NCBI GenBank assembly: GCA_002342365.1
Contig: DDPV01000017.1
Span: forward strand, 1-23,329
Reading direction: 5' to 3'
Source: Burkholderiales bacterium UBA2459
GTDB taxonomy: Bacteria; Pseudomonadota; Gammaproteobacteria; Burkholderiales; Burkholderiaceae_E
DNA length: 23,329 nucleotides
A model generated the notes under the pieces. The model was not told the DNA's origin. It made no database searches and saw only the letters and a list, made by a program, of their open reading frames with translations. The translations under genes and the position numbers were made by a program. Below, in pieces: positions 6,803 through 16,211 of this stretch (positions are counted from its first letter, which is position 1; each line of letters starts with the position of its first letter).

Positions 6803-7664
6803 AACATCCCAGGCGCACACGCCTCAAGTCCAAACACCGCAAGCACCCGCACCCCAAGCCCTGTCGATTACGGTCAGCCACGGCCCCAGCCAGACGCTGA
6901 ACTTGTGGTGGTGGGCTGCCCACAGCGATAAGCCCGAGCAAGCGCGACCCGGTGTGATTCTTTTGCACGGATGCGGTGGCATGCTCAATGCGCGAGGACA
7001 ACCCGACCAGCGCTTTCGTAGCTACGCAGCCTTGCTTCAGGCCAAGGGTTGGCATGTGCTTGCTCCGGATTCATTCAGCACCCGCGGCGTCAAGGAGATT
7101 TGTACCCGTGAAAGAGGGTCGATCGCTGCCGTGAATCAGTCCTTGCGCAGGTCGGATCTGGCTGCGGCGATCGCCTGGCTAATCGATCAGGCGCAGGTCG
7201 ACAAAACAAGATTGGCACTGATCGGTTGGTCAAACGGCGGAAGTACGGTTCTGGAGTACACCCACCGAGGCGACCCGCAAGCGCTCAAGGGGCAATATCC
7301 TGGACTGCGGGCCGCTGCAGCCTTCTACCCGGGCTGCATCACGCGTGAACAACAGGGTTACAAGCCCGCGATGCCGGTGCTGCTGCTTGTGGGATTGTCC
7401 GATGACTGGACATCGCCCGAGCCCTGCTTAAAGCTTGCATCGCCCCTGGTGCAGCTTCGGTCATGGGCCGATGCCTATCACGGCTTTGACGGTACTGCGC
7501 CACTGCGCTTTCGAACAGATATACGAAATGGAACAAACCCTCAAGGCGTTCATCAGGGCGCCAATGCCGAAGCGGGCAGGCAGGCGCGTGTGGCACTTAT
7601 CGATTTTCTGGACCAGGCGCTGAGCACGAGCGAAACCGATACCTCACCGATATCTCGTTATTGA
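6630..7664 (+). CDS. Exported dienelactone-hydrolase-family protein
   Basis: A 344-aa alpha/beta hydrolase with an N-terminal export signal or anchor (hydrophobic 30-43, after a long basic n-region), then a Pro/Gln linker with repeated T-P-Q and A-P-Q units (about 60-77). The domain motifs are VILLHGCGG (109-117), the nucleophile elbow GWSNGG (199-204) with S201, GLSDDW for the acid region and DAYHGFD for the catalytic His. Ser replaces the Cys nucleophile of true dienelactone hydrolases, so an esterase or peptidase role is open. GGAG (6619-6622) lies 7 nt before ATG 6630, which decides the start, but the gene then overlaps the end of the photolyase-like gene by 173 bp out of phase. ATG 6720 would shorten the overlap to 83 bp but gives a poor signal and no clear ribosome binding site. 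Confidence 0.75.
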   Translation: MKPRFFRSPIAPSPRFLPGGKSLPQGIRALMICLIVLSIPLRLVKANASQEIAAHPAETSQAHTPQVQTPQAPAPQALSITVSHGPSQTLNLWWWAAHSDKPEQARPGVILLHGCGGMLNARGQPDQRFRSYAALLQAKGWHVLAPDSFSTRGVKEICTRERGSIAAVNQSLRRSDLAAAIAWLIDQAQVDKTRLALIGWSNGGSTVLEYTHRGDPQALKGQYPGLRAAAAFYPGCITREQQGYKPAMPVLLLVGLSDDWTSPEPCLKLASPLVQLRSWADAYHGFDGTAPLRFRTDIRNGTNPQGVHQGANAEAGRQARVALIDFLDQALSTSETDTSPISRY

Positions 7665-7753
7665 AAATGTCATTCGACGCGCAAGCGCTCGGGACAAAAA
7701 TCTCAAGCTACCATTGACTCGCCGATAAAGCTCTCCAGCGAAGGACACTGTGT

Positions 7754-9241
7754 ATGGAACATCCAGCAAGCCTGCCAGCGCGCCGCGACATTGCACTGCC
7801 TCAAACCGGTCTTCTCATCGATGGTCGATGGGAGGCGGCCGTATCCGGCGAGAGCTTTCCAAGCATTGATCCGGCAACCGGCGAGGTCATCACCCATATT
7901 GCGCAAGCGCAAAGCGCAGATATCGACCGGGCTGTGCGTGCGGCTCGCAGCGCGCTTGAACGCAAGAGCTGGCGCTTGATGCCCGGTGCGCAACGCGCAA
8001 GGCTGCTTTATCGCCTTGCTGAGCTTCTTGAGCAGAATCGCGAACCCATGGTGCAACTCGAGAGCATGGACGCGGGCAAACCCCTTGCAGCAACCCGAAG
8101 ACAGGACCTGCCTGCAGCGATTGACTGTTTGCGCTACTACGCTGGATGGGCAGACAAACTCGAGGGCCAGGTTGTCGCCACCCGAACAGACGCTCTGACT
8201 TATGTGCTTCGTCAGCCGGTCGGTGTGGTTGCAGCAATTGTTCCCTGGAATTTTCCGCTCATGAACGCGGTGTGGAAGATCGCGCCAGCGCTTGCCTGTG
8301 GCTGCAGCGTGGTGCTCAAACCCGCCGAACTCACCCCGCTTTCTGCGCTTCGACTTGGCGAACTGGCTCTGGAGGCCGGGATTCCCGAAGGTGTGTTGAA
8401 TATTGTTCCCGGTTTTGGAACGCAAGCCGGTCAGGCGCTGATTGAGCACCCGCAAGTCGATAAGATCGCTTTTACCGGATCACCAGCGGTGGGCAAGCAC
8501 ATCATGCGGACCGCTGCCGAAAGCTGTAAACGCGTGACGCTCGAACTTGGCGGCAAGTCTGCCAACATCGTGTTTGCCGATGCGGACTTGCAAGCTTCGG
8601 TCAAGGCCTCGGCCTCTGGCATCTTCTTTAACGCCGGGCAGGTCTGCTCAGCCGGTTCCCGAATTCTTGTGGCAAAAGCGATTTACGCGGAGTTCGTTCA
8701 GGCTTTTTGTGCACGGGCGGCACAGATCACGATTGGCGACCCCTTTGAGAGCACAACCACGATGGGACCGGTGATTTCGGCACAACAACAAGAGCGGATC
8801 ATGAAAGCCATCGATGCTGGCAAGCACGACGGCGCAACGCTGGCTCTCGGCGGACAGGCGCTTGAGGGCAAAGGCTATTTTGTGCAGCCGACGATCTTCG
8901 CCGATGTTGATAACCGAATGCCCCTTGCGCAAGATGAGATCTTCGGGCCGGTGGCAAGCATCATCCCCTTTGAGTCTGAACAGCAGGCCATCGAAATCGC
9001 CAATGACTCGCGCTACAGCCTCGCCGGTGCCGTCTGGACCCGCGATGTGAGTCGCGCCCATCGGGTGGCTGGCGCGCTGCGCTCGGGCACGGTGTGGATC
9101 AACACCTTTGGCCACACCGACACCCGGCTGCCCTGGGGCGGTTTTGGCAAGGACTCCGGCGTGGGACGCGATTTGGGTCGTGCAGCTCTAGACAATTATA
9201 CCGATCTTAAGACTGTATGGTTACAACTTTCTGAATCCTGA
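7754..9241 (+). CDS. NAD(P)-dependent aldehyde dehydrogenase
   Basis: Cytoplasmic ALDH-superfamily enzyme oxidising an aldehyde to its acid. The length of 495 aa is standard. Key residues are all present: N166 in PWNFP, K189 in VLKPAE, TGSPAVG (241-247) of the cofactor site, the general base E264 in LELGG, the catalytic thiol C298 in GQVCSAGSR and E395 in DEIFGPV. The overall sequence resembles betaine-aldehyde or phenylacetaldehyde dehydrogenases, but the substrate cannot be read from sequence. GAAGGA stands 8 nt before the ATG. It follows the hydrolase gene after an 89-bp gap and ends 6 bp from the convergent transglutaminase gene. Confidence 0.93.
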   Translation: MEHPASLPARRDIALPQTGLLIDGRWEAAVSGESFPSIDPATGEVITHIAQAQSADIDRAVRAARSALERKSWRLMPGAQRARLLYRLAELLEQNREPMVQLESMDAGKPLAATRRQDLPAAIDCLRYYAGWADKLEGQVVATRTDALTYVLRQPVGVVAAIVPWNFPLMNAVWKIAPALACGCSVVLKPAELTPLSALRLGELALEAGIPEGVLNIVPGFGTQAGQALIEHPQVDKIAFTGSPAVGKHIMRTAAESCKRVTLELGGKSANIVFADADLQASVKASASGIFFNAGQVCSAGSRILVAKAIYAEFVQAFCARAAQITIGDPFESTTTMGPVISAQQQERIMKAIDAGKHDGATLALGGQALEGKGYFVQPTIFADVDNRMPLAQDEIFGPVASIIPFESEQQAIEIANDSRYSLAGAVWTRDVSRAHRVAGALRSGTVWINTFGHTDTRLPWGGFGKDSGVGRDLGRAALDNYTDLKTVWLQLSES

Positions 9242-9247
9242 TACCGA

Positions 9248-10147
9248 TCACGGGGCATCCACGCTAAGCGCCTCGACAGTCACCGCAACCCGCAGCTCGT
9301 GTCCGGCACCGGAGTGGATCACACCGCGCAGCGGCGAAACATCCCCGAAATCCCGACCATAGGCGAGCGAGACGTAATCCTCCTCAACCAGCGCATTGTT
9401 GGTCGGATCCAGTTCAAGCCACGGGTGCTCAAGGCTCGGGCAGTAAATCGCCACCCAGGCATGGGACGCGTCCACACCGCGCCTTTTGGGCTGCCCAGGC
9501 GCGGCTCGGGTGAGCAGGTAGCCGCTCACATAGCGCGCGCTCAAACCAATGCTTCGCAGGCAGGCGATCATGACATGAGCAAAATCCTGGCAGACCCCGG
9601 TCTTTCGTTGAAAGACCTCCGCAAGCGGCGTTTCAATCACGGTACTGCGCGGGATGTAGCGAAAGTCCGCATGGATTTTCTGACACAGCTGCTGGCAGGC
9701 CTTGATAAGGCCCGGCTCTCGATCAAAAATCGCCATGGCGTAAGGCCTTAAGGCCTCCAGAAAGGGCACAAAAGGGCTTTCAAAAACATACTCGCCTTCG
9801 GCCTGACAGGGACGACCTGCCTGATAGGCAAGATCCCGTCGTAAATCGCGCCAGGAGAGCTCTGCCCTGGCGAGGTCCTGGGCTGCGATGCAAAAACGCT
9901 GTGCCTTGCTGCGGGCAAACACCTGAAGGCTTTGGTGCGGATGATGAAATCCAAAGTACTCGATCCAATTCCCAAAACAGTCACGATGCACCGACCGGGT
10001 ATCGGGGACCGGATCGATGGCTATGTCGTAGGACACAAGCTTTTGCACCGCCGAATCAACCGGCTTGAGACAGGCCAGATGATAAGCGTGTTGGATCCAG
10101 TCGTGATAACGGTAATCCGTCTCGTGCAGCACAGCAAGCGTCTTCAT
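9248..10147 (-). CDS. Transglutaminase-like cysteine protease/amide-processing protein
   Basis: A 299-aa protein of the bacterial transglutaminase-like group (COG1305). It has an N-terminal beta-rich transglutaminase-N domain (about 1-85) and a papain-like catalytic core. The triad is visible: C186 in TGVCQDFAH, H229 in ASHAWVAIY and D247 in LDPTNN. No signal peptide is seen, so it should be cytoplasmic. It is the last gene of a three-gene minus-strand cluster, 58 bp after the ATP-grasp/Alpha-E gene. In such clusters it is thought to cleave or transfer peptide amide bonds that the ligase makes; this is a published genome-context prediction, not a demonstrated activity. The start is ATG with a modest purine-rich upstream region. 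Confidence 0.88.
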   Translation of the reverse strand: MKTLAVLHETDYRYHDWIQHAYHLACLKPVDSAVQKLVSYDIAIDPVPDTRSVHRDCFGNWIEYFGFHHPHQSLQVFARSKAQRFCIAAQDLARAELSWRDLRRDLAYQAGRPCQAEGEYVFESPFVPFLEALRPYAMAIFDREPGLIKACQQLCQKIHADFRYIPRSTVIETPLAEVFQRKTGVCQDFAHVMIACLRSIGLSARYVSGYLLTRAAPGQPKRRGVDASHAWVAIYCPSLEHPWLELDPTNNALVEEDYVSLAYGRDFGDVSPLRGVIHSGAGHELRVAVTVEALSVDAP

Positions 10148-10205
10148 GGCGCTCGATTCCCTGTTTTCATGATGGTGCGGGCCTTAAGACTCGGTGTAAG
10201 CCTTG

Positions 10206-12698
10206 TCAAATCGCGGTTCGGAAAGCCTGCATATGGGCAAAGTACTGCGCAGTAATCAGGTCAGAGATCGCTCGCCCGCGCTCTTTGCATTGCGCAGCCC
10301 AAGCGCCAAGCGCGGGCAACCCGAGCTCGGCTGGCTTGGCGCAGGCGAGTTCCTGTTGCTTTGCAACGAGCGCTGCAGAAGGCTTGGGAAGCCAGCCGAT
10401 GGCCTCGACGGTTTGTGCGATCACCGCAGCGATCGCTCTTGGATTTGTCACATCATGAATGAGCAATTCAATCAGCGCAGCGGGCGTGTAGTTCCCCTGA
10501 TAGCGGACCCGGTAGGTGATGAGGCTGTCAAAAAGGTTCAACAGGGTTTCATAGGCATGACTTGCGCGCAAAACCGGCTCGCAGCCCAAGTGTTGCAAGG
10601 TCTCGCTCAAGGCCGTCAAGCGCTCAAGCGATCGTCCGATCACAAGCACCCGCCAGGTGAGGTCGCGGGTCATACGATCGCTTTGCAAACCGCTTAAGGC
10701 CGCAAGCTGAAGGCTCAATTCATCGAGTCCGCCAAGGCTCCCCATGAGGGTTCCATCGAGCTGTTTGAGTCCCTCACGCATGCTGTTGAGCAGGCGTAAA
10801 TGATCCACCGGAAAGAGATCTCGGGTGGCCCTGAGATTGGTCTCGATCGCCGAGAGGCAGTACTCCAGACTGCATGCGGCTGGGTCGCTGAGCTTGGCCA
10901 TGAGGCTGCGCGCAAAAATTGCAGGCGACTGCGATAAACCCGGTGTGTCGCGATCGACCAAAGCCTGCGCGCTCGCAAGCGTTGTCATGGCCTTGGCGAA
11001 GACCATGGGTATCGCATCCTCGGCTGAACTCATCACCAACAAGGCTTTTGCAAAGCGGCTCAGATGCTCTGCTCGCTCGCTGTAGCGACCAAGCCAGAAC
11101 AAGTGCTCAGCACTGCGACTGGACACCGGACGCAGACGTGGCTCCATGCTTGGAAAAAACGACCACTCAGCCTGTTGCGCATCCTGCTTTGAGGTCTGAA
11201 CCCAGGTATCGAGCGTGCTACCGCCTTTGGCAATCGACACCACATGGGGATCGACATTCGCAATCCGCGTCATACCGCCCGGCACAAGTTGCCAGGACGA
11301 TTTCATGTCCGCAATCGCAAAGACCCGCACGAGCGCGGTTTTCGGGCGAAAGCCCTCTGGCTGCCAGGTAAGTGTCTGGGAAAAAGGCAAATAGGTCTGC
11401 GCTGTGTATTGCTCAGGACGTTGTCGAATGCGCTCACGCAAAGCCGCAAGTTCTTGCTTACTCAGATGAAGCGCAATGATTGGTTCGAATTCCTGAACGT
11501 TACTCCCTGTATAACTCGACTTGACAACTTGCGTTCTGAGCAAGGGCGCGATCGCATCAAGGGCAGCCGACTCGCCACACCACCAGCTGTGCAAAGAAGG
11601 CATCTTCAGCGTCTCACCCAGCAGCGCCTGAGCGATCGCAGGCAGAAAGCCCTGGATTGCCGGCGACTCGAGAAAGCCCGAACCTGGGGCGTTGGCCATC
11701 ACCACGCCCTGCTCTCTGAGCACCTGAATCAGCCCCGGAATACCCAGGGTCGAATCAGGGCGCAGTTCAAGGGGGTCAAGAAAGGCATCGTCAATGCGGC
11801 GCAAAAGACCGTGCACACGCTGCAGGCCTTGCAGCGTTTTGAGGTAGAGCTTATCGCCTTGAGCAATCAAGTCTGCACCTTGCACAAGGGGCAGGCCAAG
11901 ATACGCAGCCAAATAAGCATGCTCGAAGTAGGTCTCGCTCCAAGGACCGGAGGTGAGCAGAACCAGCCGCGGCGGCTCACCCTCAGCGATCGGCGCCGCA
12001 AGCCTTGTCAGATCGAGCAGCAATTGTCGGTAGCTGGATTCCAGGTGTCGGATACCCATGCCCTTGAAGGCTTGTGGAAAGAGTTTGGCGATTAAATGGC
12101 GATTCTCCAACATATAGCCGAGCCCTGAGGGCGACTGGCAGAGCTGACTCACCACCCACCATTGACCCTCGGGGCCACGGGCAATGTCAAAGGCGATGAT
12201 CGGCAAAAAAAGATCGCGCAGCGGTTTGACGCCGCACATCGAACGCAAATAACCCGGATGCGCTTGCAACAGAGCGGCTGGCAATAAACCCTCTTTCAGC
12301 AAGCGTTGTTCGCTGTAAACATCGATCAGGATCTGGTTAAGTAGCGCTGCGCGTTGGGCCATCGCATCGGCGATATGACGCCAGTCGGACTCTGAAATCA
12401 GAAACGGCACTGGATTCAAGGACCAGGCGCGGCTAACCGATGCCTGATCCTGATAAACATTATAACTTATAGCATGGTGCCGGATCGCCTTTTGGATGGC
12501 CTTGTCGTGCTCGGCAAACTGCGCAATCTGGGCCTCACCCGTCAGGTTCGAAAATTGCTGCCAGAGCGGACGAAGTCTGTTTGGACCGCTGCGCAGCTCA
12601 TCGTAGTGCCCCAGAGCGGCTTCAGGATTGTCATTGAGCAATCGACTGAGTCCGGATGAAGCGCTTTGCCTGATCAGGGAAGCATCCAAGGTTTTCAA
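10206..12698 (-). CDS. Circularly permuted ATP-grasp fused to Alpha-E domain
   Basis: An 830-aa fusion of a COG2308-type circularly permuted ATP-grasp ligase (about 25-515) and an all-helical Alpha-E domain (COG2307/DUF403, about 525-830). Recognisable pieces: ISYNVYQD (77-84), RAWSLNPVP (90-98), FDIARGPEGQWWVVSQL (170-186), SPSGLGYMLENR (189-200), GSGFLESP (339-346) and the Alpha-E opening SAEHLFWLGRYSERAEHLSRF (529-549). The family is predicted to form peptide or amide bonds with ATP. The start is TTG: the first ATG lies deep inside the conserved region (residue 113). No Shine-Dalgarno is visible; the nearest GAGG is about 20 nt upstream. The frame is continuous with the preceding gene apart from one TAG and four sense codons. 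A start at the TTG four codons later is also possible. Confidence 0.88.
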   Translation of the reverse strand: MKTLDASLIRQSASSGLSRLLNDNPEAALGHYDELRSGPNRLRPLWQQFSNLTGEAQIAQFAEHDKAIQKAIRHHAISYNVYQDQASVSRAWSLNPVPFLISESDWRHIADAMAQRAALLNQILIDVYSEQRLLKEGLLPAALLQAHPGYLRSMCGVKPLRDLFLPIIAFDIARGPEGQWWVVSQLCQSPSGLGYMLENRHLIAKLFPQAFKGMGIRHLESSYRQLLLDLTRLAAPIAEGEPPRLVLLTSGPWSETYFEHAYLAAYLGLPLVQGADLIAQGDKLYLKTLQGLQRVHGLLRRIDDAFLDPLELRPDSTLGIPGLIQVLREQGVVMANAPGSGFLESPAIQGFLPAIAQALLGETLKMPSLHSWWCGESAALDAIAPLLRTQVVKSSYTGSNVQEFEPIIALHLSKQELAALRERIRQRPEQYTAQTYLPFSQTLTWQPEGFRPKTALVRVFAIADMKSSWQLVPGGMTRIANVDPHVVSIAKGGSTLDTWVQTSKQDAQQAEWSFFPSMEPRLRPVSSRSAEHLFWLGRYSERAEHLSRFAKALLVMSSAEDAIPMVFAKAMTTLASAQALVDRDTPGLSQSPAIFARSLMAKLSDPAACSLEYCLSAIETNLRATRDLFPVDHLRLLNSMREGLKQLDGTLMGSLGGLDELSLQLAALSGLQSDRMTRDLTWRVLVIGRSLERLTALSETLQHLGCEPVLRASHAYETLLNLFDSLITYRVRYQGNYTPAALIELLIHDVTNPRAIAAVIAQTVEAIGWLPKPSAALVAKQQELACAKPAELGLPALGAWAAQCKERGRAISDLITAQYFAHMQAFRTAI

Positions 12699-12710
12699 TA
12701 GTAAAGGGTT

Positions 12711-15700
12711 CTAGGATTGCCTCAAGTCCAGAGTGAAGGGAAACTCAAGACTCGGCCTGGCAGCAGCCAGCCGGATTTCCCCGGGGCTGTGTTCGAAACG
12801 CACAAATCGTGAAAGCCTTCGGCTTTCAGCTTCCGAAGCGTTGACAGGCGGTCGCTCGTAATTGCGCCCGCCCGGATGGGTGACGTGGTATCGACAGCCA
12901 CCCAGTGAGCGGCCAAGCACGTTGTCGACCAGATCGATCTGAAGCGGCGCATGAATGCCAATCGACGGGTGAAGCGCCGAAGCAGGCCGCCAGGCGCGAA
13001 AACGAACACCGATCACGGCTTCGGCGTCTCGACCGGTTGCTTGCAAGGCCGCAGCCTGCGCATTGATGCTCAAGACATAACGGTTTGTATCCAGCCCACG
13101 CGCAAGCACCTCAATACGCTCAAGCGATGAATCCACATAGCGGGCGGTGCCGCCTGCGCTTGCCTCTTCGCCCAGAAGCTGCCAGGGTTCAAGCGCATGC
13201 CTAAGCTCGATGCCAACGCCGCGCAGGTCCAGGGCACCAATCATCGGGAAGCGGAAGGCAAACTGCGGCGCAAACCAATCGATATCAAAATGAAAGCCGC
13301 CCTGCCCTAACTCGGCCAGTGCGTCCTCGAAGTCGAGTTTCACGAAACTGGGCAGTAAAAAGCGATCGTGCAGCCCGGTTCCCCAACGCGTGAGCCGCTG
13401 CGCTCTTGCACTCCGGTAGGGCTTGTGCCAGAACCAGGCAACACATGCGCGCACCAGCAGCTGCTGCACCAGACTCATTTGTGGATGCGGCGGCATCTCG
13501 AACGCGCGCATCTCAAGCAGACCAAGGCGACCGTTGGGCCCATCTGGCGCATACAGCTTATCGATACAAAATTCCGACCGATGCGTATTGCCCGTGACAT
13601 CGATCAGCAAGTGACGCAAGCAGCGGTCAATGAACCAGGGCGGGCACTGGCCCGAGCGCGCCTGCTCGAGCTCGATTTGCTGCAAAGCGATTTCAAGCTC
13701 ATACACCTGATCGTTGCGTGCCTCATCGATACGCGGTGCCTGGCTACCGGGTCCGATAAACAAGCCGGAAAACAAATAGGACAGCGAAGGATGGTTGTGC
13801 CAGAAACTGATCAGGCTTGCGAGCACGTCAGGTCGTCGCAAAAAAGGACTGTCCTGAACGCTGGCCCCGCCAAGCACCACATGGCTTCCGCCACCGGTGC
13901 CGATTTGCCTGCCATCGAGCATGAACTTTTCAACACTCAATCCGCAATCGGCGGCAGTTTCGTATAGGAAGTGGGTCTGGTCGACCAGTGACTTCCAGCT
14001 CGACGCGGGTTGAACATTGACTTCAAGCACACCCGGATCGGGTGTGATCTGCAGCATCTCAAGGCGGGGGTCCTTGGGCGGTGGATAGCCTTCAAGCACC
14101 ACGGCCATCGATAAGGTTTCAGCGGTGTGATGCACAGCCGCAAGCAAAGACAAGTAGTCCTCCAGGCGTTGGGCGGGCGGCATGAAAACATACAGCACCG
14201 AATCGCCCTCGCGCGCCAGCTCAGCCTCAGGGCCACTGGCTCGACCCGGATTTCGCAACTCAACACACAAGGCGGTACGCGCAAGAGGCAAAGGCTTGCT
14301 GTCCTCAGCCTGCGTGAACGACCGATTGTTTGCGCTCTGTGGATCAGCATCCTCTGAAGAACCAGGCTGCGCCAGCATGGATTGAAATCGCGGCAGCGCC
14401 GATTCGAGTGTCGGGCTATAGGGATCGACCGGAAGACTTGCAAGCGGATCGGACCGGGATGCAGCAGGCAGGGACTCAAGCGGAAGGCGATAGCCAATCG
14501 GAGAGTCACCCGGCAGCAAATGAAGCCTCTCATCGCGCAAGGTCCAGCTCGAAGCGTACCAGTGTCCGTTGTGCGGATGAAGCGGAAGTACGTAACCGAC
14601 CACTTCATGAAGCGAGCTTTGAAAGACCCGCCTTAAGCGCGCCCGCTCAAAAGGCTCGGTCAGCCGGGCATTGAGGGGATCCTCATCAACCGGCAAGCGA
14701 CCCTCCCGCCATAAGTAATAGAACACATCCTCATAGGCTGGTATCACGCAAGCGCTTTGCAATCCCAAAGTTTTGGCTAGCCGCTTTGCAAATCGCTCTG
14801 CATCATCGTGATGCCGCAAATGGCCTGACTTTTCATCTGCCAGCCATTGAGACTGCGGCCAGCAGGGCACACCGTCCTTTCGCCAATACAGGGACAGTGC
14901 CCAGCGCGGTAATTGTTCGCCCGGATACCATTTACCCTGACCGAAATGGAAAAAGCCGCCTGGGGCATAACGCGCCTTGAGCTGTCCAATCAAGTCAACA
15001 CCCAGGGCGCGCTTGCCAGGACCGAGCGCCTCGGTGTGCCATTGGGCTGATTCACGATCGGTGGCCGACACAAAGGTCGGCTCACCACCCATCGTGAGTC
15101 GCACATCACCCTCAACAAGCACCCGTTCAACCTGCTCACCCAAGTGCAGGATCGACTGCCACTGGTCATCGCGATAAGGTTTTTCAATGCTCGGAGGCTG
15201 CGTGATGCGGCTTACAGACATCTGGTGCGAAAACTGCACCTCACCTTGCTCCAGCTCCCCCTCAATGGGCGCGGCTCCCCCAGGGTCCGGTGTGCATGCC
15301 AGGGGAATATGCCCTTCGCTGGCTAACAGGCCTGAAGTGGGATCAAGGCCGATCCAGCCTGCACCGGGCAAAAAGACCTCGCACCAAGCGTGAAGGTCGC
15401 AAAAGTCCCCGCTGAGGCTGCTTGCCGCATCGCGCGAGGGCAGATCGGGTTTGAGCTGGATCAGGTAGCCCGAGACAAAGCGTGCTGCCAGACCCAAATG
15501 GCGCAAAAGGCACACCAGCAGCCAGGCCGAGTCCCGGCATGAGCCTTTGCCAGCGGCCAGTGTCTGATCGGGCGTTTGCACGCCCGGCTCCATACGAATG
15601 GTATAGAGAATATCTCGCTGCAAATCCTGATTGAATTGAACCAGGCAATCGAGCGTGGGCCCCCTTAAGCTTCGCATGGAATCCAAACGCTTGGCCAGCG

Positions 15701-16076
15701 CCGGAGTGAGCGCACAAGGTTTGCTGTAAGGCAGCAAATCCTGGGCTAGAGGCTTTTCGTAGACAAAGGGAAATTGCTCTGCATAGCGGTCGAGGAAGAA
15801 ATCAAAGGGGTTGAAAACCTCAATTTCAGCAATCAGCTCAACCGTGACGCGAAACAACGCTGTGCGCTCGGGAAAGACCAAACGTGCTTGGTAATTGGCA
15901 TAGGGATCTTGCTGCCAATGGATAAAGTGCCCCTCTGGCTCTATCGTCAGTGCATAGGAGATCAACGGCGTTCGCGTGTGAGGGGCCGGTCGCAAACGGA
16001 CCCATTGAGGCCCCAGACTCAGGGGGCGTTCATAGCGATACTCGGTGCGGTGCAACAGTGCAATCTGAACGCTCAT
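12711..16076 (-). CDS. Transglutaminase-DUF2126 two-domain protein
   Basis: A 1121-aa member of COG4196. Residues 1-260 are a transglutaminase-like unit: N-terminal beta domain from HRTEYRYE (9-16), then the catalytic core with C180 in GSCRDSAW, H229 in DLHAWCEVF and D245 in GLDPTSG. The rest is DUF2126, beginning near LTMGGEPTF (327-335); a later stretch includes DVTGNTHRSEFCIDKLY and ends in LGLLEMRAFEMPPH. I recall DUF2126 being proposed as a glutamine-synthetase-like amidoligase, which I cannot confirm here. ATG 16076 is preceded by GAGG at 9 nt; a TTG five codons upstream is the alternative. A low-complexity Ser/Gln/Asp-rich insert lies at about 555-590. It is the first gene of the three-gene cluster, diverging from the copper chaperone gene. 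Confidence 0.88.
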   Translation of the reverse strand: MSVQIALLHRTEYRYERPLSLGPQWVRLRPAPHTRTPLISYALTIEPEGHFIHWQQDPYANYQARLVFPERTALFRVTVELIAEIEVFNPFDFFLDRYAEQFPFVYEKPLAQDLLPYSKPCALTPALAKRLDSMRSLRGPTLDCLVQFNQDLQRDILYTIRMEPGVQTPDQTLAAGKGSCRDSAWLLVCLLRHLGLAARFVSGYLIQLKPDLPSRDAASSLSGDFCDLHAWCEVFLPGAGWIGLDPTSGLLASEGHIPLACTPDPGGAAPIEGELEQGEVQFSHQMSVSRITQPPSIEKPYRDDQWQSILHLGEQVERVLVEGDVRLTMGGEPTFVSATDRESAQWHTEALGPGKRALGVDLIGQLKARYAPGGFFHFGQGKWYPGEQLPRWALSLYWRKDGVPCWPQSQWLADEKSGHLRHHDDAERFAKRLAKTLGLQSACVIPAYEDVFYYLWREGRLPVDEDPLNARLTEPFERARLRRVFQSSLHEVVGYVLPLHPHNGHWYASSWTLRDERLHLLPGDSPIGYRLPLESLPAASRSDPLASLPVDPYSPTLESALPRFQSMLAQPGSSEDADPQSANNRSFTQAEDSKPLPLARTALCVELRNPGRASGPEAELAREGDSVLYVFMPPAQRLEDYLSLLAAVHHTAETLSMAVVLEGYPPPKDPRLEMLQITPDPGVLEVNVQPASSWKSLVDQTHFLYETAADCGLSVEKFMLDGRQIGTGGGSHVVLGGASVQDSPFLRRPDVLASLISFWHNHPSLSYLFSGLFIGPGSQAPRIDEARNDQVYELEIALQQIELEQARSGQCPPWFIDRCLRHLLIDVTGNTHRSEFCIDKLYAPDGPNGRLGLLEMRAFEMPPHPQMSLVQQLLVRACVAWFWHKPYRSARAQRLTRWGTGLHDRFLLPSFVKLDFEDALAELGQGGFHFDIDWFAPQFAFRFPMIGALDLRGVGIELRHALEPWQLLGEEASAGGTARYVDSSLERIEVLARGLDTNRYVLSINAQAAALQATGRDAEAVIGVRFRAWRPASALHPSIGIHAPLQIDLVDNVLGRSLGGCRYHVTHPGGRNYERPPVNASEAESRRLSRFVRFEHSPGEIRLAAARPSLEFPFTLDLRQS

Positions 16077-16211
16077 CGGATGCAGCCTCAAGTCGGTATG
16101 GCTTAGCCATGCAAAAGCGGTGCCATGAGAATAACGAGGAATTATCGGATACGATTCGGGGCCTGAGCATGACTGTGGGTCAAGCTTAGGGGTACTTTAC
16201 GGAGAAGCGCC

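Noticed and set aside
7703..8455. Open frame of 250 codons on the minus strand
   Set aside because: It lies opposite the aldehyde dehydrogenase, whose motifs are complete; the antisense product has no recognisable domain and no ribosome site.
11244..12095. Open frame of 283 codons on the plus strand
   Set aside because: It is antisense to the conserved ATP-grasp core; the composition is basic and low in hydrophobic structure, typical of a shadow frame.
13937..14608. Open frame of 223 codons on the minus strand in another phase
   Set aside because: It overlaps DUF2126 in a different frame; the product is Arg/Cys/Leu-rich without any domain.
16141..16169. GATAAT on the minus strand as promoter of the DUF2126 operon
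   Set aside because: The -35 position reads TGCTCA, only half matching; a single -10-like hexamer is not enough.
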